A DNA stretch of 41,478 nt from a virus. Both the position numbers and the translations under genes were made by a program. Location of the stretch: IMG/VR virus record IMGVR_UViG_3300020196_000094, positions 1 to 41,478 of that record, one strand, 5' to 3'. Positions 16,827 through 26,693 of the stretch are shown in pieces. Each line of letters begins with the position of its first letter. Position 1 is the stretch's first letter. Below the pieces are notes generated by a model. That model saw nothing but the letters and a program-made list of their open reading frames with translations. It searched no databases and was not told where the DNA came from.

Positions 16827-17834
16827 TTAGTCTAGAGCCACATTAAGAGTGATCTTAATTTGATCTCCGTTATTTTGAATAGTGTAAGGACCGTTTGTGA
16901 ATCTCTCGGCATACATAACAGAACTAAAGAGAGTTGCGGTATTAAGGCCAACAACAGTGTTCAAAGTTGGATTGAGTGCAGGAGTTGTAAAGAACTCGTT
17001 AGCATTAGGTACGGAGAAAACAGTATAGGTGTTTGAATTTAGTTGTGTGTTACCAGCACCAGCTGCAATATAAAGAACATCTCCAGCTACAAGTTGGTGA
17101 CCACTTCTTACTATTTTAGAATAATTAAATTCAACACTTGGGTCGGTCGCAACTTGAATATTGTCAATGAGTGGTTTATCCAAATATACAACCTTGAGAG
17201 CTCTATCAATTCCAATAACTTTTGTTCCAGTTTGAATTCCAAGATTACCACCCACAACCATTCCGAGTGTTAAGTCATCAACACTTTGATCTGGGTCAAC
17301 AGTAATATATTGATTTCCAATAACTCCAATGACTGGATCGGTGTTATTTCCTTTTGTTACTGTAGTTCCGATTCCAACAGTGGCTCCATGTATAACGCCT
17401 TGTACTGCGATTGGCATATTATTTGCACGAGTCACATAGTAACCATAAATGTCACCTGCGTCTCCAGTAAATGTAAAGGTTTGTTCTGGATATGTTGCAG
17501 TAGTTCCGGAACCTACTTGATTAATTCTCCAACGAGATCCATTGAGAAGAATTCCGGTTTGTGATGTATATGTCTGATCATTTCTATTATTTACACAATA
17601 TGGATAACCCGTATATGGAGCAAATCCATAAGCATTGGTATTTCCAATTCCATATGGTTCAAAATACTTAGTTTCACTAGGAACATCCGACTCAGCTGGA
17701 GTGGTGTTACTTGTAAAAAGTTTTAAAACTAGGTTTCTGGGAGACTGGTCAGCAAGACTTGCAGTGTGGTTGTTGTTTGCAACCAAGTATCTGAGTGACT
17801 CAAGTTCTCCAATATTTGGAACTAATAGTGCCAT
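16827..17834 (-). CDS. T4-like marine phage virion structural protein, 335 aa
   Basis: The start MALLVPNIGELESLRYLVAN, followed by RNLVLKLFTSNTTPAESDVPSETKYFEPYG, fits a virion protein I recall as common in T4-like cyanophages; no fold or named function is attached to it. Later segments include GDAGDIYGYYVTRANNMPIAVQGVIHG, a DVLYIAAGAGNTQLNSNTYTVF strand pair and a C-terminus of 'NGPYTIQNNGDQIKITLNVALD', which suggest beta domains. It has a perfect late promoter (17878-17885), a GGGGAG ribosome site and its own strong terminator, so it forms a separate transcription unit. That arrangement fits a protein needed in many copies. The copy number and place in the particle are not shown by the sequence. 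Confidence 0.88.
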   Translation of the reverse strand: MALLVPNIGELESLRYLVANNNHTASLADQSPRNLVLKLFTSNTTPAESDVPSETKYFEPYGIGNTNAYGFAPYTGYPYCVNNRNDQTYTSQTGILLNGSRWRINQVGSGTTATYPEQTFTFTGDAGDIYGYYVTRANNMPIAVQGVIHGATVGIGTTVTKGNNTDPVIGVIGNQYITVDPDQSVDDLTLGMVVGGNLGIQTGTKVIGIDRALKVVYLDKPLIDNIQVATDPSVEFNYSKIVRSGHQLVAGDVLYIAAGAGNTQLNSNTYTVFSVPNANEFFTTPALNPTLNTVVGLNTATLFSSVMYAERFTNGPYTIQNNGDQIKITLNVALD

Positions 17835-17877
17835 TTAAACGACTCCCCGACAGGTTATGATTGTTAATAACTATCTT

Positions 17878-17885
17878 TATTTATA
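17878..17885 (-). promoter_or_regulatory. T4-like late promoter, TATAAATA
   Basis: An exact late -10 consensus 43 bases before the ATG at 17834, in a 60-base gap between genes. With the terminator at 16750-16783 it brackets the 335-residue gene as a single-gene unit. Confidence 0.68.
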
Positions 17886-17894
17886 ATTTTAATT

Positions 17895-18569
17895 TTAAAG
17901 AGCTAATTTTAAAGAGATCAAAAATCTCTTTATGTTCGTAACGCTCACTACATCAAAAGTTAATATATCATTTGCAGTAATAGTTTTATCCCATGATACT
18001 AAATTATCGTCTCGTATTTTTCTACTATTTGTCATGATAATATTCGACGGATGAATAGAAGAAAATGTTGGAAAATTTGTGTAATTTGATTTTTTAATAC
18101 TTAAATTCAAATCTCCTTGTTGATCTGACAAAATAACCACTGACTGCAAAATTCCAGTAACATCAAGAGTTACGGATCCTTTGTTTCCAGGAAGCATATT
18201 TATTGATCCGCTATCAACTATGTAATTGATAGTTCTTGTTAGATCTGCGGTTGTTGCAAGAGCAATAATAAAAACATCATCATTAACAACTGGTGCGGCC
18301 GTAAAAATTATGTAAGCACCGGCTGTTGTATAATCTTCACCTGGCTCCATAACTAGACCATTTTTAACAACAATTAATTGTTGATCATTTATTGGATCAT
18401 AAAAATTTCCTTGACTCTTTAAAGCAAAAGTTTGACCAACTCCAGTAAACTGACCATTAATAACATCTAAAATAATATTTCCATATTGAATAGACTTAGT
18501 AGGCATTTCATAATCGATACCAATTCGATATGGACTGGGCTCATTTATGGTTACTGCGTAATTAGTCAT
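17895..18569 (-). CDS. Virion protein with a fibre-like strand motif, 224 aa
   Basis: The first 75 residues are polar (MTNYAVTINEPSPYRIGIDY). About residues 65-100 hold LIVVKNGLVMEPGEDYTTAG, then IIFTAAPVVNDDVFIIAL. This 'v.nG.l..pg.DY...g..I.FT.aP..gd.v.i' motif is typical of phage tail-fibre domains and also appears in the gp7-like protein. The C-terminal half (MLPGNKGSVTLDVTGILQSV, then SWDKTITANDILTFDV) is beta-rich. Its ATG overlaps the upstream stop by one base (TAATG) with CAGGAG before it, so it is translationally coupled to the 110-residue gene. It probably belongs to the baseplate or fibre periphery; the exact place is unknown. Confidence 0.87.
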   Translation of the reverse strand: MTNYAVTINEPSPYRIGIDYEMPTKSIQYGNIILDVINGQFTGVGQTFALKSQGNFYDPINDQQLIVVKNGLVMEPGEDYTTAGAYIIFTAAPVVNDDVFIIALATTADLTRTINYIVDSGSINMLPGNKGSVTLDVTGILQSVVILSDQQGDLNLSIKKSNYTNFPTFSSIHPSNIIMTNSRKIRDDNLVSWDKTITANDILTFDVVSVTNIKRFLISLKLAL

Positions 18570-18901
18570 TATGTTACTCCTGGAGTTACTAAAACATTTC
18601 CTTGAACTGCTCTTGTTCTATACTGATTTGGTGAAATTAAAATAACATCATATACATAACGGCCGCCCTCCATAGAATCTGTCGCAGTATAACCCATTGA
18701 CACTGAAATTCTTCCATTTAACCTATCTTCAAAAAATAATTGAAGTGGGTATGCAGTGGAAGAAGAGGGATGTTTTCTTATCGAAGAAATTCCAGTATAA
18801 CCAGTTAAATTTAATGGATTATTAAATTGATTTCTGATTGTAAAACTGGCTTGAAAATTAGCCCCCTGTTCAAGAACTAAATTTACATTCCTGGCCGCCA
18901 T
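18569..18901 (-). CDS. Small Ig-like/BppU-N-type virion protein, 110 aa
   Basis: Pattern: NLVLEQGANFQASFTIRNQF, PLNLTGYTGISSIRKHP, FEDRLNGRISVSMGYTATDSM, GGRYVYDVILISPN..RTRAVQGNVLVTPGVT. This order of 'eqGa.f...f...d..n.p.dLtGyt...qiR', then a self-contained beta sandwich, then 'V.G.v.v.pgvt' is shared by many phage baseplate and fibre-attachment proteins (BppU N-terminal type). It covers almost the full chain, so the protein may be a single domain. It is coupled to the 224-residue gene by TAATG. A late-promoter-like CATAAATA lies 20 bases before its ATG. The fold is inferred from pattern, not from a structure search. Confidence 0.83.
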   Translation of the reverse strand: MAARNVNLVLEQGANFQASFTIRNQFNNPLNLTGYTGISSIRKHPSSSTAYPLQLFFEDRLNGRISVSMGYTATDSMEGGRYVYDVILISPNQYRTRAVQGNVLVTPGVT

Positions 18902-18921
18902 TATGGGAATCCGTTTTTAAG

Positions 18922-18929
18922 TATTTATG
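18922..18929 (-). promoter_or_regulatory. T4-like late promoter, CATAAATA
   Basis: CATAAATA on the minus strand, 20 bases before the ATG at 18901 and in the short gap after the coiled-coil gene. It has one mismatch to the TATAAATA consensus, and its spacing matches the copies near 1226 and 2624. Confidence 0.45.
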
Positions 18930-18930
18930 A

Positions 18931-19167
18931 TTAAGCATCTAATTTAGATAAAATTAATTTCATCATATCTTTAATTTCATTCACATCATCTTTCAGTTGA
19001 TCAATTTCATTAATTTTTTCGTTTATTTTATTCATATGAGTTAATTCATTTATTTTTTTAGCTTTCACTTCCAAATATTGTTGATAATCAGAATCAGAAC
19101 AATTTAAAATTGCATCAGTACTTTTGTCTCTGTAAAGTCCTTTATTATTTTCTACGGGTACTAACAT
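18931..19167 (-). CDS. Small coiled-coil protein, 78 aa
   Basis: A short globular start, MLVPVENNKGLYRDKSTDAI, then YQQYLEVKAKKINELTHMNK, then a strongly heptad-like, lysine/glutamate-rich helix to the end (INEIDQLKDDVNEIKDMMKL). This shape (LVPVE.n..LyRD..t.AI..., then a coiled coil) is a conserved small ORF beside baseplate genes in T4-like cyanophages. Its ATG lies 5 bases after the end of the DUF4815 gene, without a strong ribosome site, so translation may depend on coupling. A role as an oligomerising adaptor or assembly factor is a guess from its shape. Confidence 0.85.
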   Translation of the reverse strand: MLVPVENNKGLYRDKSTDAILNCSDSDYQQYLEVKAKKINELTHMNKINEKINEIDQLKDDVNEIKDMMKLILSKLDA

Positions 19168-19172
19168 ATAAT

Positions 19173-22100
19173 TTAGATACTAGAAATAACTCTAAAATCT
19201 CTAATTTTAGGAACAAATGCGGAATTCGTTCCTGACATTAGAATTTTTATTTGGAATCCATTAAACTGTGGTAAGTTGGAAGCTGTAAATTCATATGATT
19301 TAAAATCGTCTTCTAATGTCGAATGAGTTACATTTTTATCTGGTCTTCCATTATTCTTAGAACGATCCTTTACTTGTAAATTAGCATCTAAGTTGTCATA
19401 TCCAGGGAATAGTTCCCATAATTGAGTTGTTGCAGGAGCATCAGATCTAAAAATTCTATAACATACTCTAATATCACTAGTAGAGTGTCTGAATGCATCA
19501 AAAAATACTTTTAGATTATCAGCATTTTTTTCCAAGATAACAACATTACTTAAATAAGTTGCAGCTGTTGGATCGTTAGTTAAAGAATTAACTCTAGGAT
19601 CATTAGCATAATCCTTAACTTTAGAGTTAATTCTATTAGCAATGGTTATCAAATTCACTCTGTCCAAATCAATCATTGGAGAAACTTTTTCATCTTCCGA
19701 TGACATAGTAAGCTCCATGGTAAAAGATTTTTTACCCGGGAAGTTTGATAGATATGTATCTTCATTTATCTGTGAACAAATAATTCTTGGAGAACCAAAT
19801 TCATTATTTGAGTTCAAAGTTACATCTACAAATCCTTGATCTAAGAAAGAAGTTAATGTACTATCTGGAGAAGATCCACTAAAAGTTCTTGCCTTTGCAG
19901 ATATATTTGTCTTTTGCGGAGTCATTATTGCAAAGTTAGGTCTAATAATATTAAACGGTATATTTTGACTTGCTTTAGGTCCTTTTGGAGATCCCAGTAA
20001 AGGAACCGTATCATATGATCCACAAGATTTATCATCTTTAAAGAATAATGCTGGATAACCAAGAGCGTTTCCTGGAGTTCTATCCAAACCTCTACTATTC
20101 ATTCCAACTTGAATATAATAGTAATCTAAGTCGGTGGGATATTTTGTCAAATTCGTATCAGAGAAGTTATGAATTTTATTGATTCTTCTCAAAGATACTC
20201 CATTCAATTCATATTTAAATACGGGAAATTCAAGTCCATAACTTCCTGAAACTGTGTTATCTATATTTCTAGTTATTCCTGTTAAACTATTAGTTGAAGT
20301 TACAACTCCAGTATATGATATAACTTCACTATCAATCAAAATATATCCGAGATTTATAGAAGAAACCGGAAGATTCTCAAAACTTGTAAATATTCCAACA
20401 GAACTTACAATGATATCACTAGTAGAGGTTGAATCGTATGTTGCTTTTAGTGTTTGTGGTCTTAAATCGGGCTCTATTCCAGAAAGAATCACTTTATCAA
20501 CCAAAGAATACATTCCATGATTATTGTGACTAACTTTAAAGTGTAGTCCGTCTGTTAGATCTAATACTGTTGTTACAGTAGCACCAGAAAGAACATTAGT
20601 TCCCGCCGAACCAACATAGAATAAACTATCAACTGAATTCTGATTTGGTGTCCCTTGTACTTCATCTACAAGTAAAGAATTGAATGCAGAAATCACTCCA
20701 ACCGTATTTGGAATAGTAAGTATTAAATTGTTTCCAAGGTTATCTGTTTGAGAATAATTTACCTCTAATGTATCTCCAATAGCATATCCAGTGCCACCAA
20801 TTGAAACTGTAGCTGCAATTGCTACTCCACTTTGAACACTTAAATTGACTTTCGCACCAAATCCTTTACCAGTTAAAGTTACTAAATTTATATTAGAATA
20901 TGTTTTAAATGTAGATGTAAATCCAAGACCAGCAGCAGTTACTGTTAATGTGCTGCCAATTCCTACTGAACCTACAATGCTTTTCAAAGTTGATTTAAAT
21001 CTAGAATTATTTTGTTGCAATATTGGACTTCCTGGGGTCAACCCAGTAACTTCTGCAGAAGTCAAACTTTTTCCTAGTCCAATCAAAGTTGACTTAGAAA
21101 TACAATCTAGAGGATTTGGTCTTAAAGTTACAACTTGATTATTACCAATATCTAATTTTGGATTATAGAATCTTGCAGTACTAGATCCAGTAACAAATTT
21201 TGCTCTGTATAAAACTAATTTTAGATCTTCCAATTGACTTGGATCCCAGGTGGCACCATTCTGAGATTTAAATAAAGAACCCAACAATGGTTGTTGTGAT
21301 ACAACGATCTTCTGTGATTCAGGTAAATTTAATGTGGTGACATCTTCTTCACCCATTCTAGAAATCCATACTGTATATTCATTAGATGCAGATAGTAAAA
21401 CTACAGAATATGAATTTCCAGTTTCAAGATAAACTGGAGATGGGAAAGTGAATGTGGTGGGAGTTTTACCATCTAAAGATACATTCACTTGACTTGGGTC
21501 TAGAACTACTTCACCAAAGGGAATAATTGTCGTTGTGGGCAAACCAGTTTGCATAGTTCTGATTTGCATAGTAACGGGTAAATTATTAGTATCTTTAGTT
21601 CTAAAGAATATTTCACACTTTGTGATAAATACACCATTTTCATCTGGAACTTCAAAAGATTGTGCAAGTGGATCTACCCATCTTGTCTGAGAAACAGTTC
21701 TATTAACAAAAGAAGTTCCGGCTTGAAGTGTTGTTTGTTGACTAGTCAAAGTTCGTTCTTCACTTCTACTTAATCTTTCTACATTTGCATTTCTAGTTCT
21801 TAAAGTAACTTCTTCAGTATTGTTTAATAGACCAGACGATATAAATTTAGTATCGGCTGTGCTATCGGTTGCACCAACAATTGTAGTATTAGTAGAACTA
21901 GTTGTAAGTGTAAATGTTTTTGTTCCGGTTTCAAATGCGGGTGTAGATTGTAATTTCGAATCAGGAATATGTAAAGATCCAATCAAAGTACCAGATGCAT
22001 CCGTAATTAATCTTATATTTGTGACTGTAGCAACTGCTTTGGAAACTTCTCCTCTTAGTTGCATATTTTGAACAACATATCCATAAAATCCAGAAGCAGA

Positions 22101-25100
22101 TTGCAATTCTAAAGAAGCCGTATCAACATTTAATATCGTTGATGTTGTTGAATAAGATGTGGGTATTGTTTGAAGTGGAGAATATGGATTATTAGTAAAA
22201 ACTTGAGATGCTTGATTATATGGACCATATTTGTGGTTAGGAGACGCCAATCTAAATTTGATAGAGGCAGTCCCTAATGTTCCAGTTACAGTCTCACCAA
22301 CATTAAATGTGCCACTTACCATTTGAATTTCAATCAATTTAGGCATGGCATATTTTGCCATATCAACATTATCAAAAAATGCATACATCCTTGTCGTTGG
22401 TTTTAATCTTCTCGCAATAAACTCTATATTTCTTGTACGCATCCTATGAATGACTTCAGTTGATATAACAAATGTACCTAAATTTACTGTATCAAACCTT
22501 TCAGATACTTTATATTGAATACCCTGCCTTGCTTGTTTTGTAGTAGTTAATGTGGTTACATTAGCAAAATTAGTATATTGATCTCTGTAGTTTATGGTAG
22601 TAGTTTCAGGAATTCCTCTACCTTTTTGGAATCCTCCCCTATGGCTACTTCTGGAAATTTCTTGAGTGCCAACATATATGCTACCCATATTTTGTCTGGC
22701 AATTTCTTGAGTGCCAGTCCATGTAGTTTCCCAAGATCCCCAATCTATGGGAGATAATCCAGTATTTGTATCAACACCAAGTTGTTGTATTGTAGTTGAA
22801 TAATTACCTTCTTGATCAACAGTTCTCTTTGTGCCTTTAGTTTCAATCCAAGTATCCGTAGCTGGATTTAATTCAATTGCACCAATCCAATTAACAACAT
22901 GGAATGGATTTACATTTTCAGCTCTGGTAGCGAAATTATTTCTAAGGAATACAACATCAGTATATTTTAAACAAACAACATCACCAACTTTAACTGTATT
23001 TGGATTTCCTAAATCTGATACAAATCTTAAGTCTGCATCTGGATTTGAAATATTAGATGCTCCTATTACTGCTTCAGAACCTAATAGAAGATCTACTGAA
23101 GTTGTGTAATGCTGTGCTCTTAATAAACCATCTCGTGTGTCAATACTACATTTATGTTGTGGATCACCTAAAGCTCCACTACTTACAGATTTAAAATTAT
23201 CTACAAGGAATCCACACTTAAATCTATCTAACTGGGTTTGAGAATCTCTTAATGTTAAATTTTTAGTATCTGTTTCTAAGAGAGAAAGTGATGTATAATA
23301 TTCAATATTTCTTATTCTATCTTCGAGTCTTGCAATATCTTGCATTCTATATCTCTTATGTGGAGATAATTGCACTGTTACATCTCCAACATTATAAACA
23401 TAGGGTTTCATTGTAATTGTAGCTACTTCTAAAGCGTTTTCAATTAAAACAGGAGAAATTGGAGCTAATGCTGGAACTCCTTTAGATATGAAAAATTCAC
23501 CAAATCTATTAAGATATAGTTTATCTGTTCTTGCAAGATAATAAGAATAACTTAAGAATAAATCTTTATCTTTAGCAAAATTATATAGGCTAGAATTAGT
23601 TGCAGGTATAAATTTTCTAGCCTCAAATTCAAATGGAGAATATGGAGTTAAGTTACTATTATAAGGACTAACTCTTGGTCTTAAGTCAATAATGTCACTG
23701 GCTCTATAAAAAGAAATTGATGGTAATTCGGACGAATATCTTTCACTATCGTATGAATTAACCGTAGTTAAATCGCCATCATCATTTGCATCTATGTAAT
23801 AATGGCTAAATACAATTTTTAATTTTTTTGTTGGAGCGGTAACACCATCTTTTCTTTTTAATGATGAAAAATCTGCTATTTCAAGAGTTTGTCCACTGTC
23901 AAAAATAAAATCTGATACTATATTTCGATCTCCTTCTATTAATAAACTTACCTTTGCTGTAATATTTGATTCACTAAAAACAATTTTTTCATCTTTAACG
24001 AAGGTATTTTCATTAATATAAACGAATCCAAATTGATTTGTTCCGTTAGTTTCAATAAACATCGCCAAAGCACGACTTATTTCACCATAAACAATTTCAC
24101 CTTTTATTGCATTTAAAATATTAGCATTTAAATCAACAACTTCTAATTTTGGTAAATCTGGAGCATTCGCATCTGAAGATTCAAAAATTGCAGAAACAAA
24201 AATTACATCGGGAACATTTAATGAAATTCGCTCATCTTGTACTCTTGTTCCATAATAAGGACCAAATGTTAAACCATCATTAAGAGTTGTACTGCCTATT
24301 CCCGATTTAGTTGTATTTGATTTTGTAATGTCTAATATTGCACATCTATTATAGATTTTTTTTCTTGCTTTTAATCTTCTTTTTCTTAAAGTTGCTGTTA
24401 ATGTAGCGGAGCCATTTTGAGACAAATTAACTAAAGTTAAAGTTCTAGCAGCAGTAATTGTAAATTTATTTGCAGTCAGTGGTTCTACAACTCCATTACT
24501 ATAAACTAATGTATAATCCTCCTCATCAAAGGGTTCTAAACTAACATTAGTATCACTTTCTAGAGTTGCTGTCAAACCATTTGATGCAACAGTTACCGAA
24601 TATGACTTTCTAAAAACTATCTGTCCATCTGATATATCGACATTCGAAATATTTGTGTTTTCTAGTTCTGCAAAAAAGTATGAATCTCTGGGGTTTAATA
24701 ATGTAGAAACTCCTTTCAATATATCATTGATAGTTGTTGAGCTTGCTGGTAATGCACCGGCATTAACACCTGCAACATTAGGAGTGGCTTCAATTTGAAT
24801 AGATCTGGCAGAAGCATTTACTAATACTACTCTGTTATATGTTGGTAATGTTTCACCTGCCTTTGTATAGACAAAAATATCTCCTGTATTGATGCCAACT
24901 CCAAATGTAGAACTAGCGGATGTTACAGTGCTTATACCACCAGAAGCGGCAGAAATAGTAAAACTAGTGCCTTGAGGTGCAATGGGTATTGGAGTGGATA
25001 TTACAGTGTCTGCAGTAAATGTTGTTGTAGCTCCATTAAATCCAACTATTTGTCTTATATCACTTAAATTATAATCTCTAACAGCAGTTATTGTTCTAGA

Positions 25101-26687
25101 AATATCTTGTCCATCAACTTTTAATTGTTCACCATTTGAAAAACTTCCAGAAACTTGATATAACACCAATTGATTAGAGTTTGAAGCATTTATAGCTAAA
25201 AATCCAGATGCAGAACTATTTTTTCCTTCAATGAATGCTGGTCTAGATAAAGTTATTGTAGCATTTAATTGCAAATATGTATATGTTTGTATATCATAGG
25301 ATGAACTATCGAAAACACTAGCAGCATTTGAATACCCAGCATTTTTTAATTTCAAATCGTAAAGTCTAGCGACGCCTATGGGGATTCCAGAAGCAACACC
25401 TGGAGTTGCTGTTCTTTTTGAATACAAAGATACTTGACTTGTTGTTCCAAATCCTACAGGAACTGCTCCATAAACATTATTAAGTTCTACCAAATTACCC
25501 AAAGTAAATGGAACAGTGGTATCTTTTACCGACTCCGTAGTTCTGGGTTTTTCTAAATCCGCATTTACAGTTATTTGGGTTTCAACTTCATACCCTCTAA
25601 CATATGCTTTTCCGGGAGAAATCTGTAAAGTTAATAAATTATTTGAAGGAGTATTTCCTTGTTTTGTTAGTTGATTCGGATTATAAACTCCATTGTTTCC
25701 CTGTGCATTATTTAAGGATTCTTTAGCAACTACAGTAAAAGGTTTTACATAATAATCTCCTGATTCATCATTTGTTCTTCTTGCTAATTCATCATTTACT
25801 AAAGAAATTGGATCTTGTTTTTTTGGGACTTTTTTAATTTCTCCATTTTCAATCCTTAATAATTCCACAAAATTTTCGTCATTAAAATCATCTAATGATT
25901 TTTTTATTAAACTAGCAACAATTCTAAGTCTATCAGCCCCAGGAGCAGCAAAATTAGAAAATCCTCGTGCGTTATCAAATAAATCTACATTTACTTGAGA
26001 AGGTACAGCAATATCCTCGAAAATAGATAATCCGACACGATATGATGGAAGGTTGCTGTATTGATCTAATATTACGGTTTGTGGAAAAACATCTACAAAA
26101 AATCCTCTTATAAAATAAACACCTTCTTCAATCTTAATTGCAGACCCTGTAGCTGTGGAACCAGAAATAACTGTTGTAGCAAATGAAGAATCTAATCTAA
26201 TAACTCCTGTACCATAGTTTATGTTTTCTAATACTAATAAATTTTCACCATCTACAAATTTCTTAGCTGTAAAATTTGTATCACTAGAACTTTGATATTT
26301 TATATACAAGGTATTATTATTATTTTCAGATTTTTCAGCGCTGATATAGGTTTCAATTTTGGCATAAACTCCGCTAGTTTCACCTTTTATTCTTTTATCT
26401 TTTAATTTATCAAGATATACAGATACAGGAAGCCCTAAGTGAGTTGGGTCTATTTGAACACAAGTATATTCGGAATCATACGCTACATTTCCTGGTATTA
26501 CTACTTGTCCTTCTTTGAAAAAATGTTTTCCAAATTTTTCAACTTGATTTTGTAATATTGATTGAAGTGTTGTTAACTCTCTTGCTTGAATTGGAGTTCC
26601 TGGTTTGAATAAAACTCTTTGATAATTTTTTGTTACATCAAAATCATCAAAGTATGGAGATGTATTTAAATTAGTATTTTGTGCCAT
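19173..26687 (-). CDS. Giant DUF4815 virion protein, 2504 aa
   Basis: The N-terminus (NLNTSPYFDDFDVTKNYQRV, LFKPGTPIQARELTTLQSIL, FGKHFFKEGQVVIPGN) is the signature of DUF4815 (PF16075), found in T4-like cyanophages and other marine myoviruses. About residues 1115-1150 holds ARLEDRIRNIEYYTSLSLLE; about 1660 begins a WVDPLAQSFEVPDENG region; the C-terminus has FNGFQIKILMSGTNSAF..KIRDFRVIS. The 1900s hold GG.GYAIGD and 'NHGMYSLVDKV' units like those in the fibre and gp7. The gene follows gp8 by 6 bases, where T4 has gene 9, so a baseplate-periphery or fibre-attachment role is inferred. GGAG precedes the ATG. It is long for a DUF4815 protein as far as I know, but the frame is unbroken. Confidence 0.92.
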   Translation of the reverse strand: MAQNTNLNTSPYFDDFDVTKNYQRVLFKPGTPIQARELTTLQSILQNQVEKFGKHFFKEGQVVIPGNVAYDSEYTCVQIDPTHLGLPVSVYLDKLKDKRIKGETSGVYAKIETYISAEKSENNNNTLYIKYQSSSDTNFTAKKFVDGENLLVLENINYGTGVIRLDSSFATTVISGSTATGSAIKIEEGVYFIRGFFVDVFPQTVILDQYSNLPSYRVGLSIFEDIAVPSQVNVDLFDNARGFSNFAAPGADRLRIVASLIKKSLDDFNDENFVELLRIENGEIKKVPKKQDPISLVNDELARRTNDESGDYYVKPFTVVAKESLNNAQGNNGVYNPNQLTKQGNTPSNNLLTLQISPGKAYVRGYEVETQITVNADLEKPRTTESVKDTTVPFTLGNLVELNNVYGAVPVGFGTTSQVSLYSKRTATPGVASGIPIGVARLYDLKLKNAGYSNAASVFDSSSYDIQTYTYLQLNATITLSRPAFIEGKNSSASGFLAINASNSNQLVLYQVSGSFSNGEQLKVDGQDISRTITAVRDYNLSDIRQIVGFNGATTTFTADTVISTPIPIAPQGTSFTISAASGGISTVTSASSTFGVGINTGDIFVYTKAGETLPTYNRVVLVNASARSIQIEATPNVAGVNAGALPASSTTINDILKGVSTLLNPRDSYFFAELENTNISNVDISDGQIVFRKSYSVTVASNGLTATLESDTNVSLEPFDEEDYTLVYSNGVVEPLTANKFTITAARTLTLVNLSQNGSATLTATLRKRRLKARKKIYNRCAILDITKSNTTKSGIGSTTLNDGLTFGPYYGTRVQDERISLNVPDVIFVSAIFESSDANAPDLPKLEVVDLNANILNAIKGEIVYGEISRALAMFIETNGTNQFGFVYINENTFVKDEKIVFSESNITAKVSLLIEGDRNIVSDFIFDSGQTLEIADFSSLKRKDGVTAPTKKLKIVFSHYYIDANDDGDLTTVNSYDSERYSSELPSISFYRASDIIDLRPRVSPYNSNLTPYSPFEFEARKFIPATNSSLYNFAKDKDLFLSYSYYLARTDKLYLNRFGEFFISKGVPALAPISPVLIENALEVATITMKPYVYNVGDVTVQLSPHKRYRMQDIARLEDRIRNIEYYTSLSLLETDTKNLTLRDSQTQLDRFKCGFLVDNFKSVSSGALGDPQHKCSIDTRDGLLRAQHYTTSVDLLLGSEAVIGASNISNPDADLRFVSDLGNPNTVKVGDVVCLKYTDVVFLRNNFATRAENVNPFHVVNWIGAIELNPATDTWIETKGTKRTVDQEGNYSTTIQQLGVDTNTGLSPIDWGSWETTWTGTQEIARQNMGSIYVGTQEISRSSHRGGFQKGRGIPETTTINYRDQYTNFANVTTLTTTKQARQGIQYKVSERFDTVNLGTFVISTEVIHRMRTRNIEFIARRLKPTTRMYAFFDNVDMAKYAMPKLIEIQMVSGTFNVGETVTGTLGTASIKFRLASPNHKYGPYNQASQVFTNNPYSPLQTIPTSYSTTSTILNVDTASLELQSASGFYGYVVQNMQLRGEVSKAVATVTNIRLITDASGTLIGSLHIPDSKLQSTPAFETGTKTFTLTTSSTNTTIVGATDSTADTKFISSGLLNNTEEVTLRTRNANVERLSRSEERTLTSQQTTLQAGTSFVNRTVSQTRWVDPLAQSFEVPDENGVFITKCEIFFRTKDTNNLPVTMQIRTMQTGLPTTTIIPFGEVVLDPSQVNVSLDGKTPTTFTFPSPVYLETGNSYSVVLLSASNEYTVWISRMGEEDVTTLNLPESQKIVVSQQPLLGSLFKSQNGATWDPSQLEDLKLVLYRAKFVTGSSTARFYNPKLDIGNNQVVTLRPNPLDCISKSTLIGLGKSLTSAEVTGLTPGSPILQQNNSRFKSTLKSIVGSVGIGSTLTVTAAGLGFTSTFKTYSNINLVTLTGKGFGAKVNLSVQSGVAIAATVSIGGTGYAIGDTLEVNYSQTDNLGNNLILTIPNTVGVISAFNSLLVDEVQGTPNQNSVDSLFYVGSAGTNVLSGATVTTVLDLTDGLHFKVSHNNHGMYSLVDKVILSGIEPDLRPQTLKATYDSTSTSDIIVSSVGIFTSFENLPVSSINLGYILIDSEVISYTGVVTSTNSLTGITRNIDNTVSGSYGLEFPVFKYELNGVSLRRINKIHNFSDTNLTKYPTDLDYYYIQVGMNSRGLDRTPGNALGYPALFFKDDKSCGSYDTVPLLGSPKGPKASQNIPFNIIRPNFAIMTPQKTNISAKARTFSGSSPDSTLTSFLDQGFVDVTLNSNNEFGSPRIICSQINEDTYLSNFPGKKSFTMELTMSSEDEKVSPMIDLDRVNLITIANRINSKVKDYANDPRVNSLTNDPTAATYLSNVVILEKNADNLKVFFDAFRHSTSDIRVCYRIFRSDAPATTQLWELFPGYDNLDANLQVKDRSKNNGRPDKNVTHSTLEDDFKSYEFTASNLPQFNGFQIKILMSGTNSAFVPKIRDFRVISSI

Positions 26688-26693
26688 TTTTTA

